From: Lacticaseibacillus camelliae DSM 22697 = JCM 13995
GTDB lineage: Bacteria; Bacillota; Bacilli; Lactobacillales; Lactobacillaceae
Direction: 5' to 3'
Assembly: GCF_001311195.1 (NCBI RefSeq)
Contig: NZ_BBAJ01000004.1
Span: 1-64,000 of the forward strand
DNA length: 64,000 bases
Below the pieces are notes generated by a model. That model ran no database searches and was not told where the DNA came from. It saw nothing but the letters and a program-made list of their open reading frames with translations. A program made the translations under genes and the position numbers. Positions 1 through 9,867 of the stretch are shown one piece after another (the stretch's first letter is position 1; each line of letters opens with the position of its first letter).

Positions 1-436
1 TGGCGACCAGCGCGGTGTTTTGTGTCGCGGATCTTGCTCGGCTGCCTTCCAAGATGACAGTTTTGCCGCAGTGGTCGACTTGTTCTCGCCAGGCGCGTAC
101 CACGAATTCGATCGGGTCCTTCGCCCGGGCGGTCGGTTGTTCAAAGTCATTCCGGCGGCAGGCTACCTGCGCGAGCTGCGGCAGGGGCTTTATGCCGGCA
201 CGGCCAAGGCTGAATACAGCAACCAACCGGTGCTTGACCGGTTTTTGGCCGCGTATCCTGGTGCGGTCCAGACGCCGCTGACGTATGACTTTCCGGTGAC
301 GGCTGCTCAGTTCAGCGATGTCATGAAAATGACCCCGCTGACGTGGCAGGCTGACGCGGCGAAGCGGGCGGCAATGCTTCAGTCGCCGCCGACCAGTATT
401 CACGTGGACGTGTGTTTACTCGAGGCGTCCCGTTAA
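1..436 (+). CDS. rlmA: 23S rRNA (guanine-N1)-methyltransferase RlmA, C-terminal part
   Basis: This is the C-terminal part of a SAM-dependent methyltransferase that modifies G745/G748 of 23S rRNA. The gene enters the window in the third frame and reads VADLARLP, then continues in the second frame as FQDDSFAAVVDLFSPG, so one T appears to be missing near base 48. The residues that follow (EFDRVLRPGGRLFKVIP, then a region starting YLRELRQGLY) match the post-motif part of RlmA, and the stop is at 436. The N-terminal zinc finger and SAM motif I would lie upstream of the window. The family call rests on this remembered pattern; another class I methyltransferase is less likely. Confidence 0.8.
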   Translation, partial: GDQRGVLCRGSCSAAFQDDSFAAVVDLFSPGAYHEFDRVLRPGGRLFKVIPAAGYLRELRQGLYAGTAKAEYSNQPVLDRFLAAYPGAVQTPLTYDFPVTAAQFSDVMKMTPLTWQADAAKRAAMLQSPPTSIHVDVCLLEASR

Positions 437-439
437 ATG

Positions 440-477
440 TGAAAACGCTAAGGTTTGGCGCGGTGAAAGCGCTAAAT
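440..477 (+). promoter_or_regulatory. Two tandem cre-like sites (candidate CcpA operators)
   Basis: Two 14-base elements, TGAAAACGCTAAGG at 440-453 and TGAAAGCGCTAAAT at 464-477, each match 12 of 14 positions of the low-GC cre consensus TGWAANCGNTNWCA. They are 24 bases apart, just after rlmA and about 190 bases before trmL. CcpA binding is inferred. Confidence 0.4.
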
Positions 478-662
478 ATCAGGCGAGGGCTTGCAAGGTC
501 TAGGCATCGGTGTTAAATTACTCTTAAGCATTTTTATTTCTGGCTTTTATCAGGGCTTGCTTTTGGGAAATTGATAAAAGTTAGCGATGAAAAATTTAAC
601 TAACGTACCGTCTCGCCGTGCAGTCACCGAGGTGGTGCGTTTTTTTGTGGAGGTAAGTTAAA

Positions 663-1172
663 ATGACCAATCATATTGTGTTGTACCAACCGCTGATCCC
701 GGCCAATACGGGAAACATTGCGCGGACCGCGGCTGCCACCGACAGCGTGCTGGATCTGATCAAACCGCTGGGGTTTTCGGTAGATGACAAGCACCTCAAG
801 CGCGCCGGCCTCGACTACTGGGCCTCGGTGAAGATCGTGTACCACGAGTCGCTTGAGGCGTTCATGGCCACTGTGAAAGCTCCCCAGTATCTTTACCTGG
901 TGTCAAAGTTTGCCGAGCAGACCTATTCCGACGTCGATTACAGCGACGCTGCGGTTGATCACTACTTCATGTTCGGCAAGGAGACGACTGGTCTGCCGGA
1001 GCCCTTCATGCGCGCTAATCCGGAAAAGGCGGTCAGGATCCCGATGACGGACAAGGTGCGGGCGTTGAACCTATCTAACTGTGCCGCCTTGGTGATTTAT
1101 GAGGCCCTGCGCCAGCAAAACTTTGCCGGGCTGGAGCGCAGCCATGTCTATCCGCACGATAAGCTGAAGTAA
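663..1172 (+). CDS. trmL: tRNA (cytidine/uridine-34 2'-O)-methyltransferase TrmL
   Basis: This 169-residue SPOUT-class methyltransferase has the full family length and methylates the ribose of the wobble base of tRNA-Leu. It opens with MTNHIVLYQPLIPANTGNIAR, the first SPOUT signature, and contains the knot segment FGKETTGLPEPFM and the C-terminal RIPMTDKVRALNLSNCAA that forms the SAM pocket. A ribosome binding site GGAGGTAAG lies 6 to 14 bases before the ATG. It stands alone between rlmA and ftsK, with a 226-base leader that holds the cre-like pair and a perfect 9-base inverted repeat. Confidence 0.92.
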   Translation: MTNHIVLYQPLIPANTGNIARTAAATDSVLDLIKPLGFSVDDKHLKRAGLDYWASVKIVYHESLEAFMATVKAPQYLYLVSKFAEQTYSDVDYSDAAVDHYFMFGKETTGLPEPFMRANPEKAVRIPMTDKVRALNLSNCAALVIYEALRQQNFAGLERSHVYPHDKLK

Positions 1173-1247
1173 AGGCGAACGGCGCCGCTTTTTTTCTATT
1201 CAAGGCGCCTCGTGTATAATGAGGCTTAGATTCTAAGGAGGCAATTC

Positions 1248-3568
1248 ATGGCGCAGCGGCGGACGAGCAGCAAGCGAAAATCACCAACCAAGCGTAAGCC
1301 CCGCACCCGTAAAGTCGACCACACACTCAACTGGGTCGGTTGCGGGCTGTTTGTGGTGGCCGCGTTGGCGTTCTTTAAACTCGGCATTATCGGGACGTTT
1401 CTGGCCAACTGTTTTCGGTTGGTGATTGGGGATGCGTACCTTGTCGGGGCGGCACTGGTGGTGCTTTATGGCGCTTGGCTGATTGTTTCCGGCAAGGCGC
1501 TGCGGCCGACCGCGCGGCTGAGTTGGGGCGCCGGCTCATCACGCTTGGCGGGTTGGGGGTCATGTCGGGCCGGGCGATGGCGGCCCAAAGTGTCCATGCC
1601 CACTTTTTCCTTGCAACGTGGCGGCTGTTGCAAGGGGATTTTGCCTTGCAAGCAACCACCTCGCGAGTCGGCGGGGGATTGATTGGCGCCGGTTTGCTCA
1701 ATCTTTTTGCGCCGCTGCTGGCAGAAATTGGCGCGATGATTTTATTCTGGGTGCTCATCTTGATCGGCGTCGCCGCACTGGCCGGCGTTAAACCAGCGCA
1801 AGTGTTTGCGGCGGGGCACTGGTTGGCCGCCAAGCTCAGCGAAGCAGTCGCCGGCTTGCGCAACCAGTTCGACCAAGGCCGAGACCTTCGCACCGCCAAG
1901 CACACCGCCAAGAAAGAAGCGACTGAGGCGGCATCCAAGCCGGCTCACATGAATGCCGCAACTGAGCCTGCACCTCAATCGAGCACTGAGCCCGCCAAAG
2001 ACTTGCCCAAGCCGGTGGCCGAGCGGCAGCAAGAAATCAAAATCAATGTGCCTCATTCGGAAGCCGCGCAAACAGAGCTGTTGGCTGATGAAAAAGCAAA
2101 GCGGCAGACGCCGAGCAGCCGCTGGACACCAGCGCAAGCGCTGGCGACGATTACGTACTGCCGGCGATGAGCTTACTGACGCCGATTCCGGCGACTGACC
2201 AGTCAGCCGAGACCGCCAAAATCCGCAAGAACTCGGTCAAGCTCAGTGAGACGCTGCAGTCGTTTGGCGTTGACGTGACCGTGAAGCAGGCCACACTGTC
2301 CGAGCATTACCCAATACGAGATTCAACCTGCGACTGGCGTCAAGGTTTCCAAAATCACCAACCTGGCCGATGATTTAGCGCTGGCGCTGGCCGCCAAGGA
2401 TATCCGCATTGAGGCGCCAATCCCTGGCAAATCACTGATTGGTATTGAAGTGCCAAACCAGCAGGTGGCCACGGTCGGGTTCCGTGAAGTGCTTGAAAAA
2501 AAACGCCGGCCCATCCAGGGAAGCCGCTGGTGATTCCTTTGGGCAAGGACGTGGATGGGCACGTCAAGACCTTTGATCTGACTAAGATGCCGCATCTGCT
2601 GATTGCAGGGGCGACCGGTTCGGGGAAATCGGTCATGATCAATGTGATCATCACGAGCATCTTGATGACCACCAAGCCCGACCAAGTGCGGCTCATGCTG
2701 ATCGATCCCAAAAAAAAGTGGAGCTGTCGGTTTATGACGGGGTGCCGCACTTGCTCACCCCAGTGGTGACCGAGGCCAAAAAGGCGCCATCAGCCTGAAC
2801 AAAGTGGTCAAGGAGATGGAAAACCGGTACGAGCGGTTTGCCGCCGCAGGGGTTCGCAACATCGGGGAGTACAACCAAAAGGCCAAGGCGGAACATGATC
2901 CTGACGTGCCGCATTTGCCGCTCATTGTGGTGATCGTGGACGAGCTGTCAGATTTGATGATGGTCGCCGGCAGCGAGGTGGAAACAGCGCTGGTGCGGTT
3001 GGGCCAGATGGCCCGGGCCGCCGGAATCCATGTGATCATTGCCACGCAGCGGCCCAGTGTCGATGTCATCACCGGCCTGATCAAAGCCAACTTTCCTTCC
3101 CGCTTGGCGTTTGCGGTTTCGTCAGGGGTTGATTCCCGGACGATTCTGGACATGAATGGCGCCGAAAAGTTGCTTGGCCGTGGGGACATGCTTTTTGCCC
3201 CAATTGATGCGGCTAAGCCGATGCGGATCCAAGGGGCTTACATTTCTTCCGAAGATGTGGAAGCGGTCGTTAAATCGATCACCGATCAGGTGGCACCGGA
3301 GTATGTCGAGGACATGACCCCGAGCGATGAGCCCGAGGAAGCGGCTGCCGGTGACTCGGAAGACGAGCTGTATGACGAGGCCAAGGCGTTTGTGATTCAG
3401 CAGCAAACCGCGTCAACCTCACTGCTGCAGCGCCGTTTTCGGATCGGTTACAACCGGGCGGCGCGGTTGATCGATGACCTTGAGGCAAACCATATTGTGG
3501 GGCCGAGCGAAGGCAGCAAACCACGCAAGGTGTTTGTCCAACCGGGACAATCACAGGACGAAAGTTAA
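1248..3568 (+). CDS. ftsK: DNA translocase FtsK (frame broken six times)
   Basis: This hexameric ATPase pumps chromosome termini through the closing septum. About 775 residues are recovered when six breaks are joined. They include N-terminal membrane segments (from about 1330), an Ala/Pro/Glu-rich linker, the alpha-beta motor with Walker A GATGSGKS (near 2610) and Walker B IVVIVDEL, the segment [12 protein letters not shown], and a C-terminal winged-helix gamma domain that reads KOPS sites. Breaks fall near 1524 (G run), 2098 (A run), 2298 (two G missing), 2513 (A run), 2710-2717 (eight A, nine expected) and 2775 (A run); each fits missing bases. FtsK is conserved in this group, so the breaks are probably assembly errors. 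The RBS is AAGGAGG, eight bases before the ATG. Confidence 0.93.
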
Positions 3569-3577
3569 GGAGTTTTT

Positions 3578-4837
3578 ATGCGAATTCAATTAACTGATGG
3601 TGTATTTCTGAATGTGCTTTCAACCAAACAGTTCAAAACCACCCGGGTCGCCGTGCACTTCATCGCGCCTGCCAAGGCGGAGACGTTTGCGGCCCGCACC
3701 CTGTTGACCTCCGTGCTGGAAACCAGCTCGGCCCGGTATCCAACTCAAGCTGCCTTGTCCGCTGCTTTGGAAGCCATGTTCGGGGCTAGTTTCGGCATCG
3801 GGGTGGCCAAGGACGGCACGATGCACCGGGTGACTGCGACCTTGAACCTGGTGGCGGACCAACTCGCCCAAGTGCCACTGCTTGCCCAAGGGTTCGCGCT
3901 GCTTCACGAGGTGCTGCTCAGGCCGTTATTGGTGGCGGGCCAGTTTGACCGGACCGTGTTTGACCGCGAAAGGAAAAACCTGGCTGCGTATTTGGGCAGC
4001 TTGGATGAAGACCGCCAGCTGCAGGCCAGCTTGGCAACGCTGCGGCTGTACTTTGAGGGCAACGGTGCGCAAGCCACGCCTAGTTTCGGGACCACTGCGC
4101 AGCTTGAGCGGCTGACCCAGGCGGACTTGATGCACACGTATCAGGCGATGATCCGCCATGATCAGATTGAGATCGTGGTCGTCGGTGATGTCACCGAAGA
4201 GCAGGTGCGGCCACTAGCTGAGCAGCTTGGGTTCAGTGCCCGGCCGCAGCCGAGTTTCGCACTGAGTTATCGGCAAGCCGAGGCGCCGGTGCGGCAGCAG
4301 ACGGTCAAGGCGCACGTGAACCAAGCCAAGCTGAACTTGGCTTATACGGCGCCCAGTGATTTGTATGGCCGTCAGTATTATGCGAACGTGGTGATGAACG
4401 AATTATTTGGCGGCTCGCCGTTGTCTCTTCTCTTCACGAATGTGCGCGAAAAGGCTAGCTTAGCGTATTACGCCAGCTCTGCATTTAATCCTTTCCGGCA
4501 GTTTGTGATGGTGCAGACTGGCATCGATGGCGCTCAACGCGAGCAGGTTCAGTCGTTGATCACGGCGCAGTTGGCAAATTTGGCGAGTGGCGAGTTTTCG
4601 GCGGCCTTGCTTGCACAAATCAAGGAAGGGCTGCTTAACGCGCGGCAGGCCGCTTATGATTCGCCGCGCTTTTTGGCGCGGCAGGAGCTGCTTCAGGCGT
4701 TGGTCCCCACTCACCAGCCCGGCTATGCGGCTTATGCGGCGGCGATCACCGCGGTGACCAAGCAGGAAGTCATGGCGGCAGCTGCGGCATTGCGGCTGCA
4801 GGCCGTGTACTGCTTGGACGAACAGGAGGCGGAGTGA
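3578..4837 (+). CDS. ymfF: M16 family peptidase-like protein, YmfF type
   Basis: This intact 419-residue protein has the pitrilysin/insulinase fold (two M16 half-domains). It lacks the HxxEH zinc motif in the N-terminal part, as is usual for the YmfF member of the pair, and is therefore probably the non-catalytic partner of the next gene. The segment RQYYANVVMNELFGGSPLS and the following VREKASLAYYASS match M16 C-terminal domains. An AAGGAG site precedes the ATG by six bases. The stop codon overlaps the ymfH start (TGATG), which indicates translational coupling. In related bacteria the ymfF-ymfH-ymfI cluster sits with rodZ and pgsA, and YmfI is linked to EF-P modification; a role for the peptidase pair is not established here. 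Confidence 0.88.
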   Translation: MRIQLTDGVFLNVLSTKQFKTTRVAVHFIAPAKAETFAARTLLTSVLETSSARYPTQAALSAALEAMFGASFGIGVAKDGTMHRVTATLNLVADQLAQVPLLAQGFALLHEVLLRPLLVAGQFDRTVFDRERKNLAAYLGSLDEDRQLQASLATLRLYFEGNGAQATPSFGTTAQLERLTQADLMHTYQAMIRHDQIEIVVVGDVTEEQVRPLAEQLGFSARPQPSFALSYRQAEAPVRQQTVKAHVNQAKLNLAYTAPSDLYGRQYYANVVMNELFGGSPLSLLFTNVREKASLAYYASSAFNPFRQFVMVQTGIDGAQREQVQSLITAQLANLASGEFSAALLAQIKEGLLNARQAAYDSPRFLARQELLQALVPTHQPGYAAYAAAITAVTKQEVMAAAAALRLQAVYCLDEQEAE

Positions 4838-6149
4838 TGGAAACGGCGATGGCAAAAAAAGTATTATCCCACGGTTGGGGAAACGTTGGTCACGAAGACC
4901 TTGGCGAATGGTCTCCGCGTGCTGTTGGTCCCAAAGCCGGCCTATCACCAAACCTACGCGATGTTTGCCGTCAACTACGGGGGCATCGACGTGCGTTACC
5001 AGCCAGCTGGCGTCAGTGAAATGGTGGAAGACCCAGAGGGCATCGCGCACTTTCTTGAACACAAGTTGTTTGAGAAGGAGGATCACGACGCGTTTGACCT
5101 GTTTGGCCAAACCGGCGCGTCGGCTAACGCGTTCACCGGCGCCACCAGCACCGCGTATCTGTTTTCGACGTCCACCAAGCTGAGCCAGAACCTCAAGACG
5201 CTGCTTGACTTTGTGCAGATGCCCTATTTCTCTGATAAGACGGTGGCTAAAGAACGCGGCATTATTGGTCAGGAGATCCAAATGTATCAAGATGACCCTG
5301 GCTGGTTGCTTTACTACGGCATCATCGGCAACTTGTACCCGGGTCACCCGGTTGCCCGTGACGTGACTGGGACCATTGACTCTATCGCCAAGATCACGCC
5401 GGAACGGTTATACCAGCCTACCGGACATTTTATCAGCCCAGCAATATGACGTTGACTCTGGTCGGTAGTTTTAACGCGGCGGCGATCATGGCCCAAATCG
5501 CCGATGATCAGGCCCAAAAAAAACTTTTGCGCCCAGCACCCCAATCGTGCGCGGGGTCGGCTTTGATGGGGACCTGGCGACGATTCTGCCTTATCGAGCA
5601 GCCGATTTGCCGGTGATCCGGCCGAAAAGCGCGATTGGGATCAAAGGGCAAGTGGATGTCCAAGCTGATCTCGAAGGGACCAAGTACAAGTTGGCGATCG
5701 AGGTGCTGCTGGAAATGGTTTTCGGCGACTCGTCACCGCTTTATCAGCAGTGGTATGACGAGGGGCTGGTGGACGACTCCTTTGCCGCGGACTATATTGC
5801 CGGGCGCACGTTTAACTACGCCACGATCTCTGGGGATGCAGACGACCCTTCCGCAATGTCGGATGCCGTCGCGGCGGTGATCGCCCGCGGTGCCGATCAG
5901 CCGGCACTCACGGCCGAGCGGTTTGAACGGATCCTGCAGGCGGCGCTGGGCAAGTACTACATGTCCCTGAATTCCCTGGAACAGACCGCCAATCAGTTGT
6001 CCTCTCAGAGCTTCACCGGGTTGAACGCGTTTGAGGTGGTCGATGCGTTGAAGTCATTGACACTAGAAGACGTAAAAGCTGCCGCCGTAAGCTTCTTCGA
6101 TGTTGACGCAGTGTCCGTCTTTCACGTGCGGCCGGAGGCGAAAGCATGA
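4837..6149 (+). CDS. ymfH: M16 zinc metallopeptidase, YmfH type (frame broken three times)
   Basis: This is the active-site partner of ymfF, about 437 residues when rejoined. The zinc-binding HFLEH motif (HxxEH) is in GIAHFLEHKLFEKED near base 5045, followed by GASANAFTGATSTAYLFS and the second glutamate region ERGIIGQEIQMYQDDPGW. Breaks: an A7 run at 4854-4860 right after the start (one A too many or two too few), near 5414 (one G missing in CAGGCC), and an A8 run at 5516-5523 (nine expected). Start chosen at ATG 4837, which overlaps the ymfF stop and has AGGAGG eight bases upstream. It overlaps the next gene by four bases (ATGA). Confidence 0.88.
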
Positions 6150-6869
6150 GCTTTGCGTTGATTATTGGCGCCAGCGGGGATATTGGCGGCGCTTGTGCCA
6201 AGCGCTTGGCCGCACAGGCTGGTCGCTCTACCTGCATTACGATCAGCATGAGCGGCCCGTCACAGCACTACTGGAAGAGCTGACTGCTGCCTATCCCAAG
6301 CAGGATTTTCTGAAAGTCCAGTATGATTTTACTGATGAGACCCATTTAGACCGGCTCACCAGCCAGCTTTTTGGGGTCGATGCGGTGGTTTTTGCCGCGG
6401 GGATGACCTACTACCACTTGTTTCAAGAAACGACTGTGGGTGAGTTGAGCACGCTGATGAAAGTCCATCTGCTGACCCCGATGGTTTTATTGACGAAGTT
6501 GCAGGCCAAACTCGCGGTTTCCGGGCGCGGTCGCGTCGTCTTTATCGGCTCCGTGTATGGCGCGGCCGGGTCGGCCATGGAAGTGGCATACAGTACGGTC
6601 AAAGGCGCGCAGTCGGCGTTTGCCAAGGCGTACGCGCAAGAGGTCGCAAGCTTGGCATCACGGTCAACGTGGTCGCGCCCGGGGCCGTTGCGACCAAGAT
6701 GAATGCGATGTTTGATGACGCCACGCTGGCAGCAGTGCGGGCTGAGATCCCGGCAGGCCGGTTTGCAGAACCTGCAGACATCAGCTTTTACGTCGCCAGC
6801 TTGTGTGCCCCAGACGCAGCCTACCTGACGGGCCAAACGCTATACGTGACGGGCGGTTGGCTGCGCTAG
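6146..6869 (+). CDS. ymfI: Short-chain dehydrogenase/reductase, YmfI type (frame broken twice)
   Basis: This is an NAD(P)-dependent SDR of about 240 residues. The Rossmann glycine motif GASGDIGG is close to the N terminus, and the catalytic Ser-Tyr-Lys are seen in FIGSVYGAAGS and VAYSTVKGAQ. The C-terminal NVVAPGAVATKM and YLTGQTLYVTGGWLR are classical SDR segments. In Bacillus, YmfI takes part in the 5-aminopentanol modification of elongation factor P; that role here is inferred from homology and position. Frame breaks near 6215 and near 6662 (TTGGC for TTGGGC) each fit one missing base. It starts on ATGA overlapping the ymfH stop. Confidence 0.87.
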
Positions 6870-6908
6870 CAACGCAACTATTTCTTAATTCATGTAGCAG
6901 TTTATTCA

Positions 6909-6917
6909 TGCTATACT
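6909..6917 (+). promoter_or_regulatory. Extended -10 promoter element before rodZ
   Basis: TGCTATACT is an extended -10 (TG-N-TATACT), about 40 bases before the rodZ ATG. The upstream -35 (TTCATG, 17-base spacer) is weak, as is common with extended -10 promoters. Confidence 0.5.
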
Positions 6918-6956
6918 GAAAACAGTCAATAATAAACTAGCGGGTGAAGAAAACAA

Positions 6957-7898
6957 ATGGACGAAATTGGGCAAAAACTGCGTACCGCCAGAATTGAAAA
7001 GGGGTATACCCTTGATGACCTTCAACAGATCACAAAGATTCAAAAGCGTTATTTGATTGCGATTGAAGAGGGTAATTTTGACGCGCTTCCAGGCGATTTC
7101 TACGTCCGGGCTTTTATCAAGCAGTACGCCGAGACGGTCGGGCTGGACGCTGATGCGCTGCTGACACAATTTCAGCAAGATATTCCGGACACGCAGCCGC
7201 AGGAGTACGTCGAACAATCAGTTGAAAATCGGACTCGCAGCGAGCGGTCGGCGGAAAATTCACCGGTCAACAAGCTGCGGCAGCACGCCTGGCCGATTGC
7301 CATCGCCGCGCTTGCCATCGTGATCATCGTCGGGGTTTACTTAGTGATGTGGCACAACTCAAGCTCTCAGCCTAAAGAGACGATTCCGACCAATGACAAC
7401 GTCTCCGTTTCCAGCAGTAAAAAGACTTCGAGTCGTAAGAAGACCTCCAGCAGCAGTCAAAAAGCCAGTTCGAGCAGTTCTTCCTCTAAGAATGCGGCTT
7501 CGAGCAGCAAAAAGACGAAGAAATCAAGTAAGAAACATAGTGGGCTGAAAATTGCGGTGACTGACGTTTCCACCACTCGGCAAACCGCAACGGTGACTAA
7601 CCTGCCTGCCACGGGCAACAAGCTCAAGGTGGCCGCGACTGATGCCGCCGCCTGGGTCGCGGTGTATGTCAACAACGCGGTGACCTGGCAGGGGACGGTT
7701 CAGCCGGGCAGTGAGCACACGGTTGACTTGCCAGACGGCACCACGAATTTTGCCGTTAACTCTGGTAACATGCCTAAAACAACAATCTCGCTGAACAGCA
7801 AGAAGGTCGACTTGGGGACCACGACCACGAGTGTCGTGCGGACCGTGACCTTCTCTGCGGCGGCTGCCAGTTCGTCAGAAAGTGGGAACGCACAGTGA
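6957..7898 (+). CDS. rodZ: RodZ-like cell-shape protein (HTH, one membrane span, DUF4115)
   Basis: This 313-residue membrane protein of the YmfM/RodZ family is expected to link the cell wall synthesis machinery to the cytoskeleton. An N-terminal Cro-type helix-turn-helix (residues 1-70, with YTLDDLQQITKIQKRYLIAI) is followed by one membrane helix at about 112-132, a Ser/Lys low-complexity linker at about 147-196, and an extracytoplasmic beta domain (DUF4115-like) to the end. The linker is built almost wholly of AGC/AGT and AAG/AAA codons. No frame break is seen despite the repeats. It overlaps pgsA by four bases, so the two are probably cotranscribed. Confidence 0.88.
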   Translation: MDEIGQKLRTARIEKGYTLDDLQQITKIQKRYLIAIEEGNFDALPGDFYVRAFIKQYAETVGLDADALLTQFQQDIPDTQPQEYVEQSVENRTRSERSAENSPVNKLRQHAWPIAIAALAIVIIVGVYLVMWHNSSSQPKETIPTNDNVSVSSSKKTSSRKKTSSSSQKASSSSSSSKNAASSSKKTKKSSKKHSGLKIAVTDVSTTRQTATVTNLPATGNKLKVAATDAAAWVAVYVNNAVTWQGTVQPGSEHTVDLPDGTTNFAVNSGNMPKTTISLNSKKVDLGTTTTSVVRTVTFSAAAASSSESGNAQ

Positions 7899-8470
7899 AT
7901 TTACCAAACAAATTAACGATGCTGCGGATCATTTTAATCCCGGTTTTCACGATTCTCTTGGTCCTGGGTTGGCCGGCTGGCAGCTTTGCAGTGGGCAGTG
8001 GGAGCATTTCATGGTCCTACCTCTTGGCAACCATCATCTTCATCGCGGCCACGCTCACCGACTTGGCCGATGGCAAAATTGCCCGGGCTCGGCACTTGGT
8101 GACCAATTTCGGTAAGTTTGCCGATCCGCTGGCGGATAAGCTGTTGGTGATGACGGCGTTTATTTTCCTTACGGCGGCTGGTATTATCCCAGCCTGGGGC
8201 ACAGCGGTCATCTTGTGGCGGGAGCTGGCAGTGACCGGCCTCCGGCTGCTGTTGTCCAACGAAGGCGAAGTGCTTGCTGCGGCCTGGCCGGGCAAGATCA
8301 AGACGGTGACGCAGGATCTGGCGATTATCTGCTTGTTCCTGAACAATTTTGGCATGAGTTTTCCTTTGGGCCTGATCCTGTTCTACCTGGCGGTGATTTT
8401 CACGCTGTACTCAGGCATTGAATATTTCTACAAAAATCGTGGGGTGTTTGCTGATTCGTTTGGCAAATAA
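7895..8470 (+). CDS. pgsA: CDP-diacylglycerol-glycerol-3-phosphate 3-phosphatidyltransferase
   Basis: This 191-residue integral membrane enzyme makes phosphatidylglycerol phosphate, the committed step to phosphatidylglycerol and cardiolipin. The CDP-alcohol phosphotransferase signature D-x2-DG-x2-AR-x8-G-x3-D-x3-D is complete at residues 56-81 (DLADGKIARARHL then GKFADPLADK). Four or more membrane helices are evident. The length is normal. The start overlaps rodZ by four bases. A strong terminator follows within 10 bases of the stop, closing the ymfF-pgsA unit. Confidence 0.95.
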   Translation: MNLPNKLTMLRIILIPVFTILLVLGWPAGSFAVGSGSISWSYLLATIIFIAATLTDLADGKIARARHLVTNFGKFADPLADKLLVMTAFIFLTAAGIIPAWGTAVILWRELAVTGLRLLLSNEGEVLAAAWPGKIKTVTQDLAIICLFLNNFGMSFPLGLILFYLAVIFTLYSGIEYFYKNRGVFADSFGK

Positions 8471-8477
8471 CCCGAGG

Positions 8478-8500
8478 CCCGCAGGTAGCTGCGGGTTTTT
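8478..8500 (+). terminator. Rho-independent terminator after pgsA
   Basis: A perfect 7-base stem CCCGCAG/CTGCGGG with a GTAG loop is followed by five T. Confidence 0.85.
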
Positions 8501-8527
8501 GTTGTCTGGACGGAAAGGAAGAGTTGC

Positions 8528-9784
8528 ATGAACGCAGAATTGATCGCAGTCGGGACGGAAATGCTGTTGGGCCAGATCACCAATACCAATGGGGCGTTTC
8601 TGGCTAAGCAGCTGAGTGATTTGGGCATCGACAGTCTCAACCAGCAGGTCGTTGGCGACAATTCGGCGCGTCTGGACGCTGCCATTGCGCTAGCTGAAAG
8701 CCGTGCCGACTTGATTTTTGTGCTGGGTGGATTGGGTCCGACCCCGGATGATTTGTCCAAGCAGACGTTGGCCAAACACTTGGGCGTTGAGCTCGTGACA
8801 GACGAACCCGCCATGGCCAAACTCAAGGCATTCGCGACGCAGCAGCATCACCAGATGACGGCAAACAACCTGCTGCAGGCGATGTACCCAGCAGGGGCCA
8901 CAGTGCTGCCGAACGCGGTGGGGCTGGCCGTTGGGGCAATGCTCGATGTTCAAGGCAGGGCTTACGTGTTACTGCCGGGCCCGCCGCGCGAGTTTGAACC
9001 GATGGTGCTCAATGCGCTGGTGCCGGCGCTGCTGAAACGGCTGGGGCACGGCGAGGTGTTGGTGTCGCGAGTGCTGCGCTTCTTCGGCATTGGTGAATCA
9101 CAGTTGGTGACCGAGCTTGACGATCTGATTGCGCAGCAAACTAATCCGACCCTGGCCACGTACATTAAGCCTTACGAAGTGACCTTGCGGCTGACCGCCA
9201 AGGCAGGGTCAGAAGCGGCGGCTGAAGCGCTGCTGGACCCGTTGGAACGTGAGGTGCAAAAACGTCTCGGCCAATACTTTTATGGGTACGGCGATAATAA
9301 CAGCCTGGCTGCTGAAGTGGTCGCCGCCCTGGGCCGCACCCACACGGTGGTCACGGCAGCCGAGAGCTTGACTGCCGGCGCCTTGCAAGCCGCCTTGGCT
9401 GATGTCCCTGGCGTGTCTGACTGGTTTAAAGGCGGGTTTGTGACATACTCGAATCAGACCAAGGCGGCATTCTTGCACCTTGACCAGAAGCAAATCGATG
9501 CGGCGGGAGCGGTCAGTGAGCAGACGGCGAAAGCGATGGCTGAAGGCGCACTCAAGCAGGCCGGCGCCGATGTGGCCCTCAGTTTGACCGGTGTGGCCGG
9601 CCCTGGCCCTAACCAAGGGGTGGAGGCCGGAACCGTATGGATCGGGCTGGCTGCAAGCGGTCAGCCGACCAGTGCGTCGGTGCATCATTTTCCGGGAAAT
9701 CGCGCCGCCGTTCGCGGCCGAGCGGTCAAAGCGGCATTATTTATCTTGCTGCGTTTTCTGCAAGGCCGTGAAAAGCACGTCTAA
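8528..9784 (+). CDS. cinA: CinA: competence/damage-inducible protein, nicotinamide nucleotide deamidase family
   Basis: This intact 418-residue protein has two domains. The N-terminal part is a MoaB/MogA-like (COG1058) domain, with MNAELIAVGTEMLLGQITN, FVLGGLGPTPDD and LLPGPPREFEPM. The C-terminal part (about residues 255-415) is the CinA amidohydrolase domain, with VTAAESLTAGAL and GVAGPGPNQGVEAGTVWIG. The domain type is known to deamidate NMN. In Firmicutes cinA is usually followed by recA; here rny comes next, with only a 179-base gap. The RBS GGAAGG is eight bases before the ATG. Confidence 0.95.
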   Translation: MNAELIAVGTEMLLGQITNTNGAFLAKQLSDLGIDSLNQQVVGDNSARLDAAIALAESRADLIFVLGGLGPTPDDLSKQTLAKHLGVELVTDEPAMAKLKAFATQQHHQMTANNLLQAMYPAGATVLPNAVGLAVGAMLDVQGRAYVLLPGPPREFEPMVLNALVPALLKRLGHGEVLVSRVLRFFGIGESQLVTELDDLIAQQTNPTLATYIKPYEVTLRLTAKAGSEAAAEALLDPLEREVQKRLGQYFYGYGDNNSLAAEVVAALGRTHTVVTAAESLTAGALQAALADVPGVSDWFKGGFVTYSNQTKAAFLHLDQKQIDAAGAVSEQTAKAMAEGALKQAGADVALSLTGVAGPGPNQGVEAGTVWIGLAASGQPTSASVHHFPGNRAAVRGRAVKAALFILLRFLQGREKHV

Positions 9785-9809
9785 AATAGCGCTTAAAACT
9801 TTTCTTCAG

Positions 9810-9840
9810 GCGGGTCTGCCACGTTGGCAAACCCGCTTTT
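9810..9840 (+). terminator. Probable terminator after cinA
   Basis: The stem GCGGGT-c-TGCC / GGCA-a-ACCCGC closes on a 5-base loop and is followed by TTTT. The T tract is short, so termination may be partial. Confidence 0.65.
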
Positions 9841-9867
9841 GCGTAGGCTTGACGCGGTTTCATCAAG

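Noticed and set aside
7410-7550. Ser/Lys repeat tract of rodZ as a phase-variable repeat
   Set aside because: AGC/AGT and AAG/AAA codons alternate irregularly, with no exact tandem unit. It is a low-complexity linker.
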